A DNA stretch of 64,000 nucleotides from Arthrobacter psychrolactophilus (GTDB taxonomy: Bacteria; Actinomycetota; Actinomycetes; Actinomycetales; Micrococcaceae), in NCBI RefSeq assembly GCF_003219795.1, contig NZ_QJVC01000004.1, positions 248,001 through 312,000 on the forward strand, given 5' to 3'. The position numbers were made by a program, and so were the translations under genes. Under the pieces are notes generated by a model. The model saw only the letters and a list, made by a program, of their open reading frames with translations. It was not told where the DNA came from and ran no database searches. This document shows positions 26,489 to 34,173 of the stretch, in pieces (the stretch's first letter is position 1; the number at the start of each line of letters is the position of its first letter).

Positions 26489-27229
26489 CTACAGAACCTT
26501 ACTGAGGAACTCAGCGGCACGCTCAGTTTGGCAGTTGTTGAAGAACTCCTCGGGCGTGCTGACCTCGACAATCTCGCCTTCAGCCATGAACACCACACGG
26601 TCAGCGGCTGTTTGCGCGAAACCCATCTCGTGCGTGACAACCACCATGGTCATACCACCCTTGGTGAGCTCAACGATCACGTCCAGAACTTCCTTGATCA
26701 TTTCTGGATCCAAGGAGGAGGTGGGTTCATCAAACAGCATGACCTTAGGATCCATCGCCAGTGCGCGGGCAATAGCAACACGCTGCTGCTGACCCCCGGA
26801 AAGCTGGGATGGCAATTTATCTTTCTGCGCACCAACTCCCACACGGTCCAAGAGTTCGATGGCCCGGGCGCGTGCCGCGGCAGGTTTTTGTTTGCGTACC
26901 TGAATCGGAGCAAACATGACGTTTTCAAGCACGGTCATGTGGGCAAAGAGATTGAACTGCTGGAAGACCATGCCGACTTCGCTACGGAGCTGCGAGAGGG
27001 GGCCGCTTTCTTCTGGCAGTGCCTGACCATCGATGCTGATAGCGCCGTTGTTGATCGGTTCCAACCGGTTGATGGTTCGGCACAGGGTCGATTTTCCGGA
27101 TCCAGAGGGGCCCAGAATAACGACCACCTCGCCCTGAGCTACTTCTAGGTCAATGTCTTTGAGAACGTGGAATGATCCGTACCACTTGTTGACACCCTTG
27201 ATCGAGATCATGCTATTTGTTGCTTGCAT
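26489..27229 (-). CDS. Polar-amino-acid-type ABC transporter ATPase
   Basis: The 246-residue protein has Walker A GPSGSGKST (40-48), Q-loop FQQFNLF, signature LSGGQQQRVAIARAL, Walker B VMLFDEPTSSLD and switch His in VVTHEMGF, with the strong resemblance to GlnQ/HisP of the polar amino acid uptake family. It energises the two adjacent permeases. M7 is an alternative start. It lies 71 bp after the second permease, with a hairpin in between. Confidence 0.93.
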   Translation of the reverse strand: MQATNSMISIKGVNKWYGSFHVLKDIDLEVAQGEVVVILGPSGSGKSTLCRTINRLEPINNGAISIDGQALPEESGPLSQLRSEVGMVFQQFNLFAHMTVLENVMFAPIQVRKQKPAAARARAIELLDRVGVGAQKDKLPSQLSGGQQQRVAIARALAMDPKVMLFDEPTSSLDPEMIKEVLDVIVELTKGGMTMVVVTHEMGFAQTAADRVVFMAEGEIVEVSTPEEFFNNCQTERAAEFLSKVL

Positions 27230-27254
27230 TGGAATACCTCAAAACTGGACTGTG

Positions 27255-27284
27255 GTGGGTCTTGGAGTGTTACTGCAGACCCAC
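27255..27284 (-). promoter_or_regulatory. Intra-operon hairpin before the ABC ATPase
   Basis: GTGGGTCT and AGACCCAC form a perfect 8-bp stem around a 14-nt loop between the permease stop and the ATPase start. It has no T-tract, so it may be a processing or stability element rather than a terminator. Confidence 0.4.
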
Positions 27285-27300
27285 GGGGGAATGTTAGGGA

Positions 27301-28101
27301 TTAGCGCAGGCGTTCGCTGAGAATGCGTGAAACCCAGGAAAGGAGGAGACAAACGATCACGTAGAGGAGCGCGACACCGGCGAAAATCGGAACCGCGTAC
27401 TGGCCACCGAGGTATTCAATGGCTTGTTCGCCAGAGAGCAGAAGCTCGGTGTAACCAATCACGAATCCCAGGGAAGAGGCCTTCGTAACCCTCACCATTT
27501 CGCTGACCAGGTTGGGAAGAATCTGCCGAATAACCTGAGGCAACAAGATGAATCGCAGGGTTTTGAATCCTCGAACGCCCAAGGCAACCGCGGCTTCCTT
27601 CTGGCCTTTCGGGAGAGCAAGGAACCCGGCCCGGAAGGCTTCCGACATCGAAGCGCTCTGATACAGGACCAGGCCTACAACCAAGGCCCAGAAGGTACTG
27701 ATGTTCAGTCCCGTGACAGCGGGGACACCTAGGTAAATCAGGAAGACCAAAAGGATCTCGGGGAGTCCGCGAAGAGCCTCAACCCAGACCCGGGTGGGAA
27801 GACTGAGCCAACGCAGCTCAGACATGCGCCCAAGAGCCAAGAGAAGACCCACAACCAGTGACAGGACAACTGTTACGCCGGCTACTTTGAGCGTCGCCAG
27901 CAATCCAGTCAGGAGCGAAACGATCACCTCAGAGTCGGTCAGGATCGACCAGGCTTCTGAGTCGAGGATGCCTTGCTCTCGAAGCGTTGTCACGACCCAG
28001 ATGACTCCGGCGAGGGCGGGGATGGCCAGGACTAGCGTCCAAAGGCGGATTCGCCGTCGTTCTAGCGGGCCGGGACGGTCGTAGAGTTCTACGTTCATCA
28101 T
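27301..28101 (-). CDS. Polar-amino-acid-type ABC permease (second)
   Basis: The 266-residue protein has about five membrane helices and the EAA-loop region EAFRAGFLALPKGQKEAAVALGVRG typical of HisM-type permeases. Its ATG overlaps the stop of the first permease (ATGATGA), so translation is coupled. An N-terminal basic cytoplasmic stretch (LERRRIR) precedes the first helix. Confidence 0.9.
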   Translation of the reverse strand: MMNVELYDRPGPLERRRIRLWTLVLAIPALAGVIWVVTTLREQGILDSEAWSILTDSEVIVSLLTGLLATLKVAGVTVVLSLVVGLLLALGRMSELRWLSLPTRVWVEALRGLPEILLVFLIYLGVPAVTGLNISTFWALVVGLVLYQSASMSEAFRAGFLALPKGQKEAAVALGVRGFKTLRFILLPQVIRQILPNLVSEMVRVTKASSLGFVIGYTELLLSGEQAIEYLGGQYAVPIFAGVALLYVIVCLLLSWVSRILSERLR

Positions 28102-28745
28102 GAGTTGAACGCCACCTTTCGTTCTACGGCTGCTGCTGCAAGGGCAGCGGGGATGGTGATGAGCGAGTAACCAATGCCGGTGACCAGCATCAAGGCGATG
28201 ACGGCAGAGTCATTGACGTTGATCAGCTGCAGCATGGTGCCAAAGAGCTCCGTGACACCGAATACGCCGGCAATGGCCGTGACCTTGATCAAGGCAATTG
28301 TGGTGTTGATCAGGGGTGGGACGGAATTTCTAAGTCCCTGCGGGAGGACGACCAACCGCATTGTCTGCATATTCTTCAGACCTAGTGCCCGAGATGCCTC
28401 GAGCTGTCCGCGGCCGATGGCATTGACACCAGAACGGACGGCCTGGCAGTAGTACGCCGAGAAGTAGATCGTGACGCCGATAATTGCCAAGACAAAGAAG
28501 GGTGCCTTCAGACCCAAAACTGGGAGGATGAAGATCATGAAGAACAGGTGAGCTGCAGCGGGGATGTTTTGCATCAACGCCACGTACAGCATGCTGATTT
28601 TGCGCAATGTGGGATTGTTCGAAATCGCGAAGCCGGCCAGGATGAGGCCACCAAAGAATGAGGTGAACCCGGCAAGTGCGCTGAGGCCAAGGGTGGTCAG
28701 GAAGCCTGACAGTAAGACATCGATGTTTTCAATAATTGCGTTCAT
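28098..28745 (-). CDS. Polar-amino-acid-type ABC permease (first)
   Basis: The 215-residue protein has five hydrophobic segments and an EAA loop (QAVRSGVNAIGRGQLEASRALGLKN). It pairs with the downstream permease to form the heterodimeric membrane channel. It starts at the ATG at 28745 after AAAGGAGG. Confidence 0.9.
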   Translation of the reverse strand: MNAIIENIDVLLSGFLTTLGLSALAGFTSFFGGLILAGFAISNNPTLRKISMLYVALMQNIPAAAHLFFMIFILPVLGLKAPFFVLAIIGVTIYFSAYYCQAVRSGVNAIGRGQLEASRALGLKNMQTMRLVVLPQGLRNSVPPLINTTIALIKVTAIAGVFGVTELFGTMLQLINVNDSAVIALMLVTGIGYSLITIPAALAAAAVERKVAFNS

Positions 28746-28805
28746 GAGTCCATACCTCCTTTCAAAGTTCGGAATGAATCGCCAAGGTCATTCTTGGCGT
28801 CCATT

Positions 28806-29684
28806 TTATTTGCAACTGGTCAGTTCTTTGGCAGCGGTCGGCTCAGCCAAACCGGACTTGGCCATGTTCGCGTCCCACAGCTTCTTGACGGTGCCGTCTT
28901 CAAATGCGGCCGTGATCCGCTCATTGAGGAACGTGCAGAAGTCCTGCTGTTCAGTCGGAACACCCACACCCCAGATTTCGCCCTCCCCGTACGTCATGGG
29001 GGTGAATTCAAAGACATCCGGCTTTTCCAGAATGAATCCGGCCAAGAGAGGTGCCGTTGAATCGACCGCATCAACCGTGCCCTGTTCAAGGGCCCGCACA
29101 CAGTTGGTCAAGGCGTTGAATTCAACAACAGTGGCCTGAGGAATTTCCTTGCTGACGCGAGGCTGACCCTGACTACCCTGGATGACACAGATCTTGGAGC
29201 CCTTCGGAATATCGGCAAGAGACTGCATCTTCGAAGCTTCTCCCTTGCGTACAATCAGCTGCGGCTTGGCATCCATATAAGGGCCAGCGATTGCAATTGA
29301 TTTGATGCGTTCGGGCGTGATGGCCAGTGCCGTCGCAAACATCTCCACTTTTCCCTGTTGAATGAAGGGGATGCGGTTAGCCATGGTGGTGTGGACCCAC
29401 TCGATGGAGTCAGGAGCGATCCCCATCGGTGCCACGAGGTATTCAGCGAGTTCGATGTTGAACCCTTTCCAATTTCCCTTCAGGTCTAGTTCGCTTAGTC
29501 CGGGCTGGTTCGGGGTGGCACCGATCTTGATTTTTCCGGCCGTTGCAATCGACGCCATCGTCGAGCCAGCGGGGAAATCTACTGCGGTGGGGGCGGCTTC
29601 TTTGCTTGTGTTGCCACAAGCAGTGGCCAGCAAGGTCAAAGAAACAGCGCCAACGAGCAAGGCTTTTTTGGTGAGTCGGAACAT
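28806..29684 (-). CDS. Family 3 solute-binding lipoprotein of the ABC transporter
   Basis: The 292-residue protein has a lipoprotein signal (KKALLVGAVSLTLLATAC, Cys23) and a periplasmic-binding fold of the SBP_bac_3 type, with blocks GKIKIGATPNQPG, GFNIELAEYL and RIPFIQQGKVEMFATALAITPER. It has the extra Cys pair (CVIQG, NCVRA) seen in some members. Despite the amino-acid class, the catabolic genes that follow suggest that the ligand is a sugar acid or amino-sugar acid. It is the first gene of the operon. Confidence 0.88.
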   Translation of the reverse strand: MFRLTKKALLVGAVSLTLLATACGNTSKEAAPTAVDFPAGSTMASIATAGKIKIGATPNQPGLSELDLKGNWKGFNIELAEYLVAPMGIAPDSIEWVHTTMANRIPFIQQGKVEMFATALAITPERIKSIAIAGPYMDAKPQLIVRKGEASKMQSLADIPKGSKICVIQGSQGQPRVSKEIPQATVVEFNALTNCVRALEQGTVDAVDSTAPLLAGFILEKPDVFEFTPMTYGEGEIWGVGVPTEQQDFCTFLNERITAAFEDGTVKKLWDANMAKSGLAEPTAAKELTSCK

Positions 29685-29791
29685 GAGTCGTCGCTCTCTA
29701 TCTGTTGATTAGAAGGGTGAAAATGGGTGCACAGTAGTAAGGCACGGGAGAAGAGTTGTTGTTCGTGGGACTCTTTGTGAGTCCGCTGGCA

Positions 29792-29804
29792 CTGCTCAGA
29801 GCAG
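29792..29804. promoter_or_regulatory. Palindrome between lacI-type gene and ABC operon
   Basis: CTGCTC-A-GAGCAG is a perfect inverted repeat in the 141-bp gap between the regulator stop and the transporter start. It could be an operator for the LacI-family protein or part of a terminator; GGACTC/GAGTCC just before it could also pair. Confidence 0.35.
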
Positions 29805-29825
29805 CGATGTCAGGAAGGTGATTTG

Positions 29826-30830
29826 TTAGTGTGTCGCGCTCAGTACGGCCGGATCATTCTTGTGATTCGCAGCAAGCGCATTGGTTGATCGTCGAACAAT
29901 CAGTTGGGATTCAAGGATGAATTCCGATTGTCTCGGCGGCTTTCTGTCAATGAGTTCTAACGCCAGTTCGAGTCCCAGCGCACCGCTTTGGGCGACTCCG
30001 ACCTTTACCGAGGTCAATCCTGGATCGGAGACGGCTCCTATTTCCAGGTCATCTATTCCTAGAATGCTGAAGTCGCCCGGGCAGCTATAGCCCATCGTCC
30101 GGATTTCCGATGCGACGCCCAACGCAACTAAATCGTTGTAGGCAATGACTGCCGTTGCACCACTTGCGACCACCGCGGCGGCGGCTGCTAGCCCGCCTTG
30201 GATGCTAGCTGCTTGATTGCCAACGGTAATCAGCTCGATGTCCCACTCTTTGGCAAGTTCAGACAGCGCCAAATATCTGGTTCTGCTAGCCCAAGCGGTA
30301 ACCGGACCAGGCACATGCACAATTTTTCGGTGGCCCAAGGCATAGAGATGTTCAACAGCCTGGCGTAAGCCTTGTCGCACATCCATAAAAATCGAGATAG
30401 CTCCGGGGGCTTGGCCATTGATCACAACGAGGGGGATGTTTCCCGCTGCTTTTCGAATGGCGTTACTCTCGGAACGAGGTGAACATACAATCAGCGCATC
30501 AGCTGTTCGGCTCAACGTGCTGATGAGTTCTTGTTCTCTCGCAGGATCTTCATTGGTGTCAGCCAAGATCATTCGGTGGCGACCTGGCCATGAGCTGTTT
30601 TGAATTGACTTAATCAGCTCTGCATAAAACGAGTTAGAGATGTCCGGGACCACGACCCCAATCGCCTTCGATCGGGAAGAGAGAGGAACTTCATAGCCCA
30701 GTGAGAAGGCGGCATCTAAGACGCGCTTCTGAGTTCTTGGTGCCAAGAGGCCCGAGTCTTTGAAAGCCCTCGAAGCTGTCGCCAATGAGACGCCAGCTGC
30801 TGCTGCAACATCTTTCAACGTCGCTGCCAT
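29826..30830 (-). CDS. LacI-family transcriptional regulator
   Basis: The 334-residue protein starts at MAATLKDVAAAAGVSLATASRAFKD, the LacI HTH, preceded by AAGGAGGA. A hinge helix (RVLDAAFSLGY) and a periplasmic-binding-like effector domain follow (IGVVVPDISNSFYAELIKSIQ; AVIAYNDLVALG; ILGIDDLEIG). It should bind a sugar-acid intermediate and control the downstream transporter-KDG operon on the same strand. Confidence 0.93.
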   Translation of the reverse strand: MAATLKDVAAAAGVSLATASRAFKDSGLLAPRTQKRVLDAAFSLGYEVPLSSRSKAIGVVVPDISNSFYAELIKSIQNSSWPGRHRMILADTNEDPAREQELISTLSRTADALIVCSPRSESNAIRKAAGNIPLVVINGQAPGAISIFMDVRQGLRQAVEHLYALGHRKIVHVPGPVTAWASRTRYLALSELAKEWDIELITVGNQAASIQGGLAAAAAVVASGATAVIAYNDLVALGVASEIRTMGYSCPGDFSILGIDDLEIGAVSDPGLTSVKVGVAQSGALGLELALELIDRKPPRQSEFILESQLIVRRSTNALAANHKNDPAVLSATH

Positions 30831-30898
30831 AACGTCCTCCTTAACGTCTAACCGCCCCAAGTAATCCCTGAAGCACCAATATGACAATCATCACTGGC

Positions 30899-30939
30899 TT
30901 TTCATTTTGATGCAACAGTTTTCATTTGTTTTCATTTTG
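30899..30939. repeat. Three phased TTTTCATTT repeats upstream of the LacI-family gene
   Basis: TTTTCATTTTG, TTTTCATTTG and TTTTCATTTTG start at 30899, 30919 and 30929, that is 20 and 10 bp apart, so they face the same side of the helix. They lie about 70-110 bp upstream of the regulator start and may be intrinsic-bend DNA or repeated binding half-sites. Confidence 0.5.
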
Positions 30940-31017
30940 TCTTCCTCCCCCTTCAGCTTGCAGCGTTTTAAGTCTGAGATTGCCCGGGGCCACAACGGCG
31001 CCGCGTAAGCTAGTCCC

Positions 31018-31251
31018 ATGCGTAAAAAGACCGACTGGCTGGACATCATCGTCAACTTCGCCAGCTTCGCGGCCATGATTCTGGTCCTCACCTTCGCCAG
31101 GATCAACCTGCCGCTCAAGATCGTCCTGGCCTTCGCCGTCTCCCTCGCCATCACGGGAGGCTGGTCGTACTACAAACGCAAGCTCCGCCGTCGACCATCA
31201 GATCTCAAACGCCTGCACGTGTACAGCGAGAAGAATGTGGACGAAAAATAG
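31018..31251 (+). CDS. Small membrane protein, function unknown
   Basis: The 77-residue protein has two hydrophobic segments (about 13-25 and 32-50) and a very basic C-terminal tail (KRKLRRRP). TAAGCT ends 6 bases before the ATG, implying a leaderless mRNA. Its stop overlaps the GTG of the HutD gene by one base (TAGTG), so the two are coupled. Confidence 0.6.
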   Translation: MRKKTDWLDIIVNFASFAAMILVLTFARINLPLKIVLAFAVSLAITGGWSYYKRKLRRRPSDLKRLHVYSEKNVDEK

Positions 31252-31835
31252 TGGAAATCATCCGTTACGCCTCCCTGAAGAGCACGCCCTGGCCCAACGG
31301 TGGCGGTGTCACGCGGCAGATCGCGGCCGGCCCGGACGCCAAGAGCTGGGACTGGCGCGTCAGCCTCGCCGAGGTCGCCAAGGCCGGCCCGTTCTCTCCG
31401 ATGCCCGGCATTGACCGGATTATTACGGTCGTCGAGGGCGAGCTCATCGCGCTGAGCGTCGACGGTGCCGAGCAGGCGCTCGAGAAGTTCCGCCCGTTCC
31501 GCTTTTCCGGCGACTCCGACACCTCCGCAAGCCTGCCCACCGGCGCGCTCAAGGACCTGAATCTCATGACCCGCCGTGGCGCCTTCAAGGGCTACGCCGC
31601 CATCATTGAGCTGTCCAAGAAGCGCCCGCACCCCGTGTTCGCGGACCAGTTCGCCGTGCTGTTGCAGGGCTCGGCTACCGTCTCTCCCTCGGCAACGGAC
31701 GACGCCGATGCCTCCTCCCCTGCGATTGTCGCCGAGGCGTTGGGCAAGTTTGACACGGTGGTGGGCTCGGACGCTGCCCCGGAAATTTCCGGACGCGGCT
31801 TCCTCGCTGTGCTGAGCATCGACCCCGTTCTCTAA
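31251..31835 (+). CDS. HutD/Ves family protein
   Basis: The 194-residue protein has the HutD family start (IRYASLKSTPWPNGGGVTRQIA), DWRVSLAEVAKAGPFSPMPGIDR and LKDLNLMTRRGAF, forming a double-stranded beta-helix. HutD proteins occur in histidine utilisation clusters in other bacteria but no hut genes are here. The start is a GTG overlapping the previous stop. A PhzF gene follows 4 bp later. Confidence 0.85.
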   Translation: MEIIRYASLKSTPWPNGGGVTRQIAAGPDAKSWDWRVSLAEVAKAGPFSPMPGIDRIITVVEGELIALSVDGAEQALEKFRPFRFSGDSDTSASLPTGALKDLNLMTRRGAFKGYAAIIELSKKRPHPVFADQFAVLLQGSATVSPSATDDADASSPAIVAEALGKFDTVVGSDAAPEISGRGFLAVLSIDPVL

Positions 31836-31839
31836 CGCC

Positions 31840-32679
31840 ATGGTGATGTCGCGCCGCTACAGCGAGGTCGATGTTTTTTCCGCGACAGCTTACCGCGGCA
31901 ATGCGCTGGCCGTGGTCCACGACGCCGAGGACTTGAGCACGGCGGAAATGCAACAGTTCGCCAACTGGACCAACCTCGCCGAGACCACTTTTTTGCTCGC
32001 GCCCACTGATTCACGGGCGGATTACCGGGTCAGAATTTTTACGGCGAGCGAGGAGCTGCCCTTCGCCGGGCACCCAACGTTGGGATCCGCGAGGGCATGG
32101 TTGGGCTCCGGCGGAACCGTAGGCGCAAGCGGTGTGATCATGCAGGAATGCGAGGCCGGACTCGTGCCGGTTCGCGTGAGAGCTGACCGCCTAGCTTTTG
32201 CGGCGCCACCGCTGACACGATACGAAGCCATCGAAGAATCTCGCCTACAGCAGGTGGCAAGCGTTCTCGGCATTGAACGTGAGCATATTCTCGACTCCTC
32301 GTGGATCGTCAACGGACCCCGCTGGATGGGCATCCGCTTGGCCTCGGCGCAAGAAGTCTTGGCGCTCCGGCCAGATCCCACTCGCTTGGATGATCTCGAG
32401 ATTGGTGTTGTGGGTCCTCACGCTCCCGGCGCTGAAGTTCAGTTTGAGGTGCGTGCGTTCTTTGGCGGCGACGCTGTCTGGGAGGATCCCGTCACGGGAA
32501 GCCTCAATGCGGGGTTGGCGCGCTGGATGAGCGATACCCAGGTGGCGCCGTCGAACTATGTTGCCGCGCAAGGAACTGTTCTTGGACGAGAAGGGCGCGT
32601 GCACATCGACATCGAGGACGCCACGATTTGGGTGGGCGGAGAAGCTACCCTCTGCATCGAGGGCACGGTCCAGCTTTAA
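31840..32679 (+). CDS. PhzF family isomerase
   Basis: The 279-residue protein matches the PhzF/diaminopimelate-epimerase-like fold: VDVFSATAYRGNALAVV at the start, the catalytic Glu in NLAETTFLL near residue 48, PFAGHPTLGSA, and the second-half WEDPVTGSLNAGLARWM. No phenazine genes are nearby, so the substrate is unknown. The start could equally be the ATG at 31846. It is coupled to hutD. Confidence 0.85.
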   Translation: MVMSRRYSEVDVFSATAYRGNALAVVHDAEDLSTAEMQQFANWTNLAETTFLLAPTDSRADYRVRIFTASEELPFAGHPTLGSARAWLGSGGTVGASGVIMQECEAGLVPVRVRADRLAFAAPPLTRYEAIEESRLQQVASVLGIEREHILDSSWIVNGPRWMGIRLASAQEVLALRPDPTRLDDLEIGVVGPHAPGAEVQFEVRAFFGGDAVWEDPVTGSLNAGLARWMSDTQVAPSNYVAAQGTVLGREGRVHIDIEDATIWVGGEATLCIEGTVQL

Positions 32680-32759
32680 CGGCATAGTTTCATCCCTGAG
32701 TCTGAGGCCTGATCGTTCCTTCCTGCATAGGCTGAGAGTTCCTAGGGGAAGGACCAGCA

Positions 32760-33557
32760 ATGAGTCGTTGGGCGTTCAAGAGTACATTTCGCGCGGCGTT
32801 AGTGACCGCCGCTGTTGCGTCATTCGTGGGAATGAGCGGGTGCGCCGCCGCGCCCACCAGCAGCTACATCAACGCGGCTGGCACGGAAGTCACCGTGAAT
32901 TGGAAGGACTATCCGGCCCACGCGTATTCGCTGGCTGAGGAGATCCTTGCAGCGCCCGTCAAAGAGGACGCTGAGGGAGTGTCGGCGGCGATACTGGATG
33001 AGCTCAAGGCTGCACTTACTGAAGAGTTCGAGCTGCAGTGGGCCGCCAATGGCGAATCCGGCTGGTATCCCGAACAAGGCAATGGGTACGGCGGCAAGGC
33101 CATGACCACCACCTTCAACTCGGTGTCGTGGGACAGCGACAACGCCCCTGTCGGAAGCTCTGACTGGGAAGAAATTCTGGCCATCACCAACCGCATCACG
33201 AGCGCCGGTGGACTCGGAGCGGTGAAGTTGTCCCCCGATGCGGCGAGCCTCAAGAATGACCCCGCATGGCACCAGGAATTGCTGGATAAACACGGCACGA
33301 CGGATCCAAACAAGCTTTATTGGTGGACTGGCACAGCCTATGCAAACTCCCAGTGGCTCTCGATCGCACTCGTGAATGTTGACCGGGATACAACAGGCAA
33401 GGCTGCCGCGGAGTACGAGAAATCTGGGCTCCCACCCCGCAGCATTTCCCTGAGCTATGGCGTTACCACCCTGGCCAGACAAGACCTGGCCGCGTTTAGG
33501 GACGCGCTCGAACCATTCGAGGGGCTCACCCCGCCCGAAGCGACCACCTCAGACTGA
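32760..33557 (+). CDS. Lipoprotein of unknown function
   Basis: The 265-residue protein has an N-terminal signal ending in GMSGC (Cys28), fitting a lipobox. The body is mixed alpha/beta with several Trp/Tyr residues (GYGGKAMTTTFNSVSWD, WWTGTAYANSQWLSIALV). No known domain was recognised. GGGGAAGGA lies before the ATG. It has its own promoter region after the PhzF gene. Confidence 0.65.
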   Translation: MSRWAFKSTFRAALVTAAVASFVGMSGCAAAPTSSYINAAGTEVTVNWKDYPAHAYSLAEEILAAPVKEDAEGVSAAILDELKAALTEEFELQWAANGESGWYPEQGNGYGGKAMTTTFNSVSWDSDNAPVGSSDWEEILAITNRITSAGGLGAVKLSPDAASLKNDPAWHQELLDKHGTTDPNKLYWWTGTAYANSQWLSIALVNVDRDTTGKAAAEYEKSGLPPRSISLSYGVTTLARQDLAAFRDALEPFEGLTPPEATTSD

Positions 33558-33606
33558 CTACCTCGTAGCCGGAGCTGGCCAGCGGGTGGCGCAGTAGGCT
33601 GAGGCC

Positions 33607-34065
33607 TTGACGTTTCCGATCCTTGCCTTGATCTGCCTCTTGGCACTTATGGGGCCGCTGCTGGCGTTGCCTATAAAATGGCGAATCCCTGTGGTGATCG
33701 GCGAGCTTCTTGCCGGCCTGTTGATCGGTTGAACCGGGCTGAATCTCGTGGACCCGGCCGAACCCACCTTTACATTTCTGGCCGAAATGGGGGTTCGCAG
33801 TCATCATGTTTGTGGCCGGACCCCACGTCCCGGTCAGGGACAAGCAAATCCGGCCTGCGCTTCGGCAGCAGCCGGCGTGGGGCTGGCAATGTGGAGCCAC
33901 GTGTCGATCATGCTCGCGGGCTTCACCTTTGGGTTGGCGGTCTCGACGCCGGGCGAACCGGCTGCCCTGGTCCTCGGCGCCCTCGTCACGATGGCTGCTG
34001 CGACCGTGGCCGCAGGGCGCTATGCAAACGCCGGCACCGCGGGCGTCAAAACGAACCGGCACTAA
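33607..34065 (+). pseudogene. Decayed cation:proton antiporter (KefB/CPA2-like)
   Basis: Reading from a TTG at 33607, the first 41 codons encode the start of a monovalent cation:proton antiporter (PILALICLLALMGPLLALP...VVIGELLAGLLIG), then TGA interrupts where relatives have Arg. The frame continues as TGLNLVDPAEPTFTFLAEMG and is broken at GGGGG (about 33787): dropping one G restores FAVIMFVAGPHVPVRDKQIRPALR. Near 33868 it jumps to a C-terminal membrane stretch (LVLGALVTMAAATVAAGRYA). About 250 residues of the family's core are missing. It cannot make a working transporter. Confidence 0.8.
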
Positions 34066-34092
34066 TCCCTGTCCAGTGACTTCATTGAGAAC

Positions 34093-34148
34093 GACGGAGC
34101 CCCGCCGAATCAGATGTTGTGCAACATCTGATTCGGCGGGGCTCCGTC
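34093..34148. terminator. 27-bp perfect hairpin
   Basis: Arms 34093-34119 and 34122-34148 are perfectly complementary with a 2-nt apex. It lies between the antiporter remnant and the convergent DEAD-box gene and probably stops transcription in both directions. Confidence 0.75.
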
Positions 34149-34173
34149 TTACTCGGCGAATTTAGCCTGTGGG

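Noticed and set aside
33748-34079. Independent small genes in the antiporter remnant
   Set aside because: The frames are fragments of one decayed antiporter that can be joined by a frameshift and a stop-codon change.
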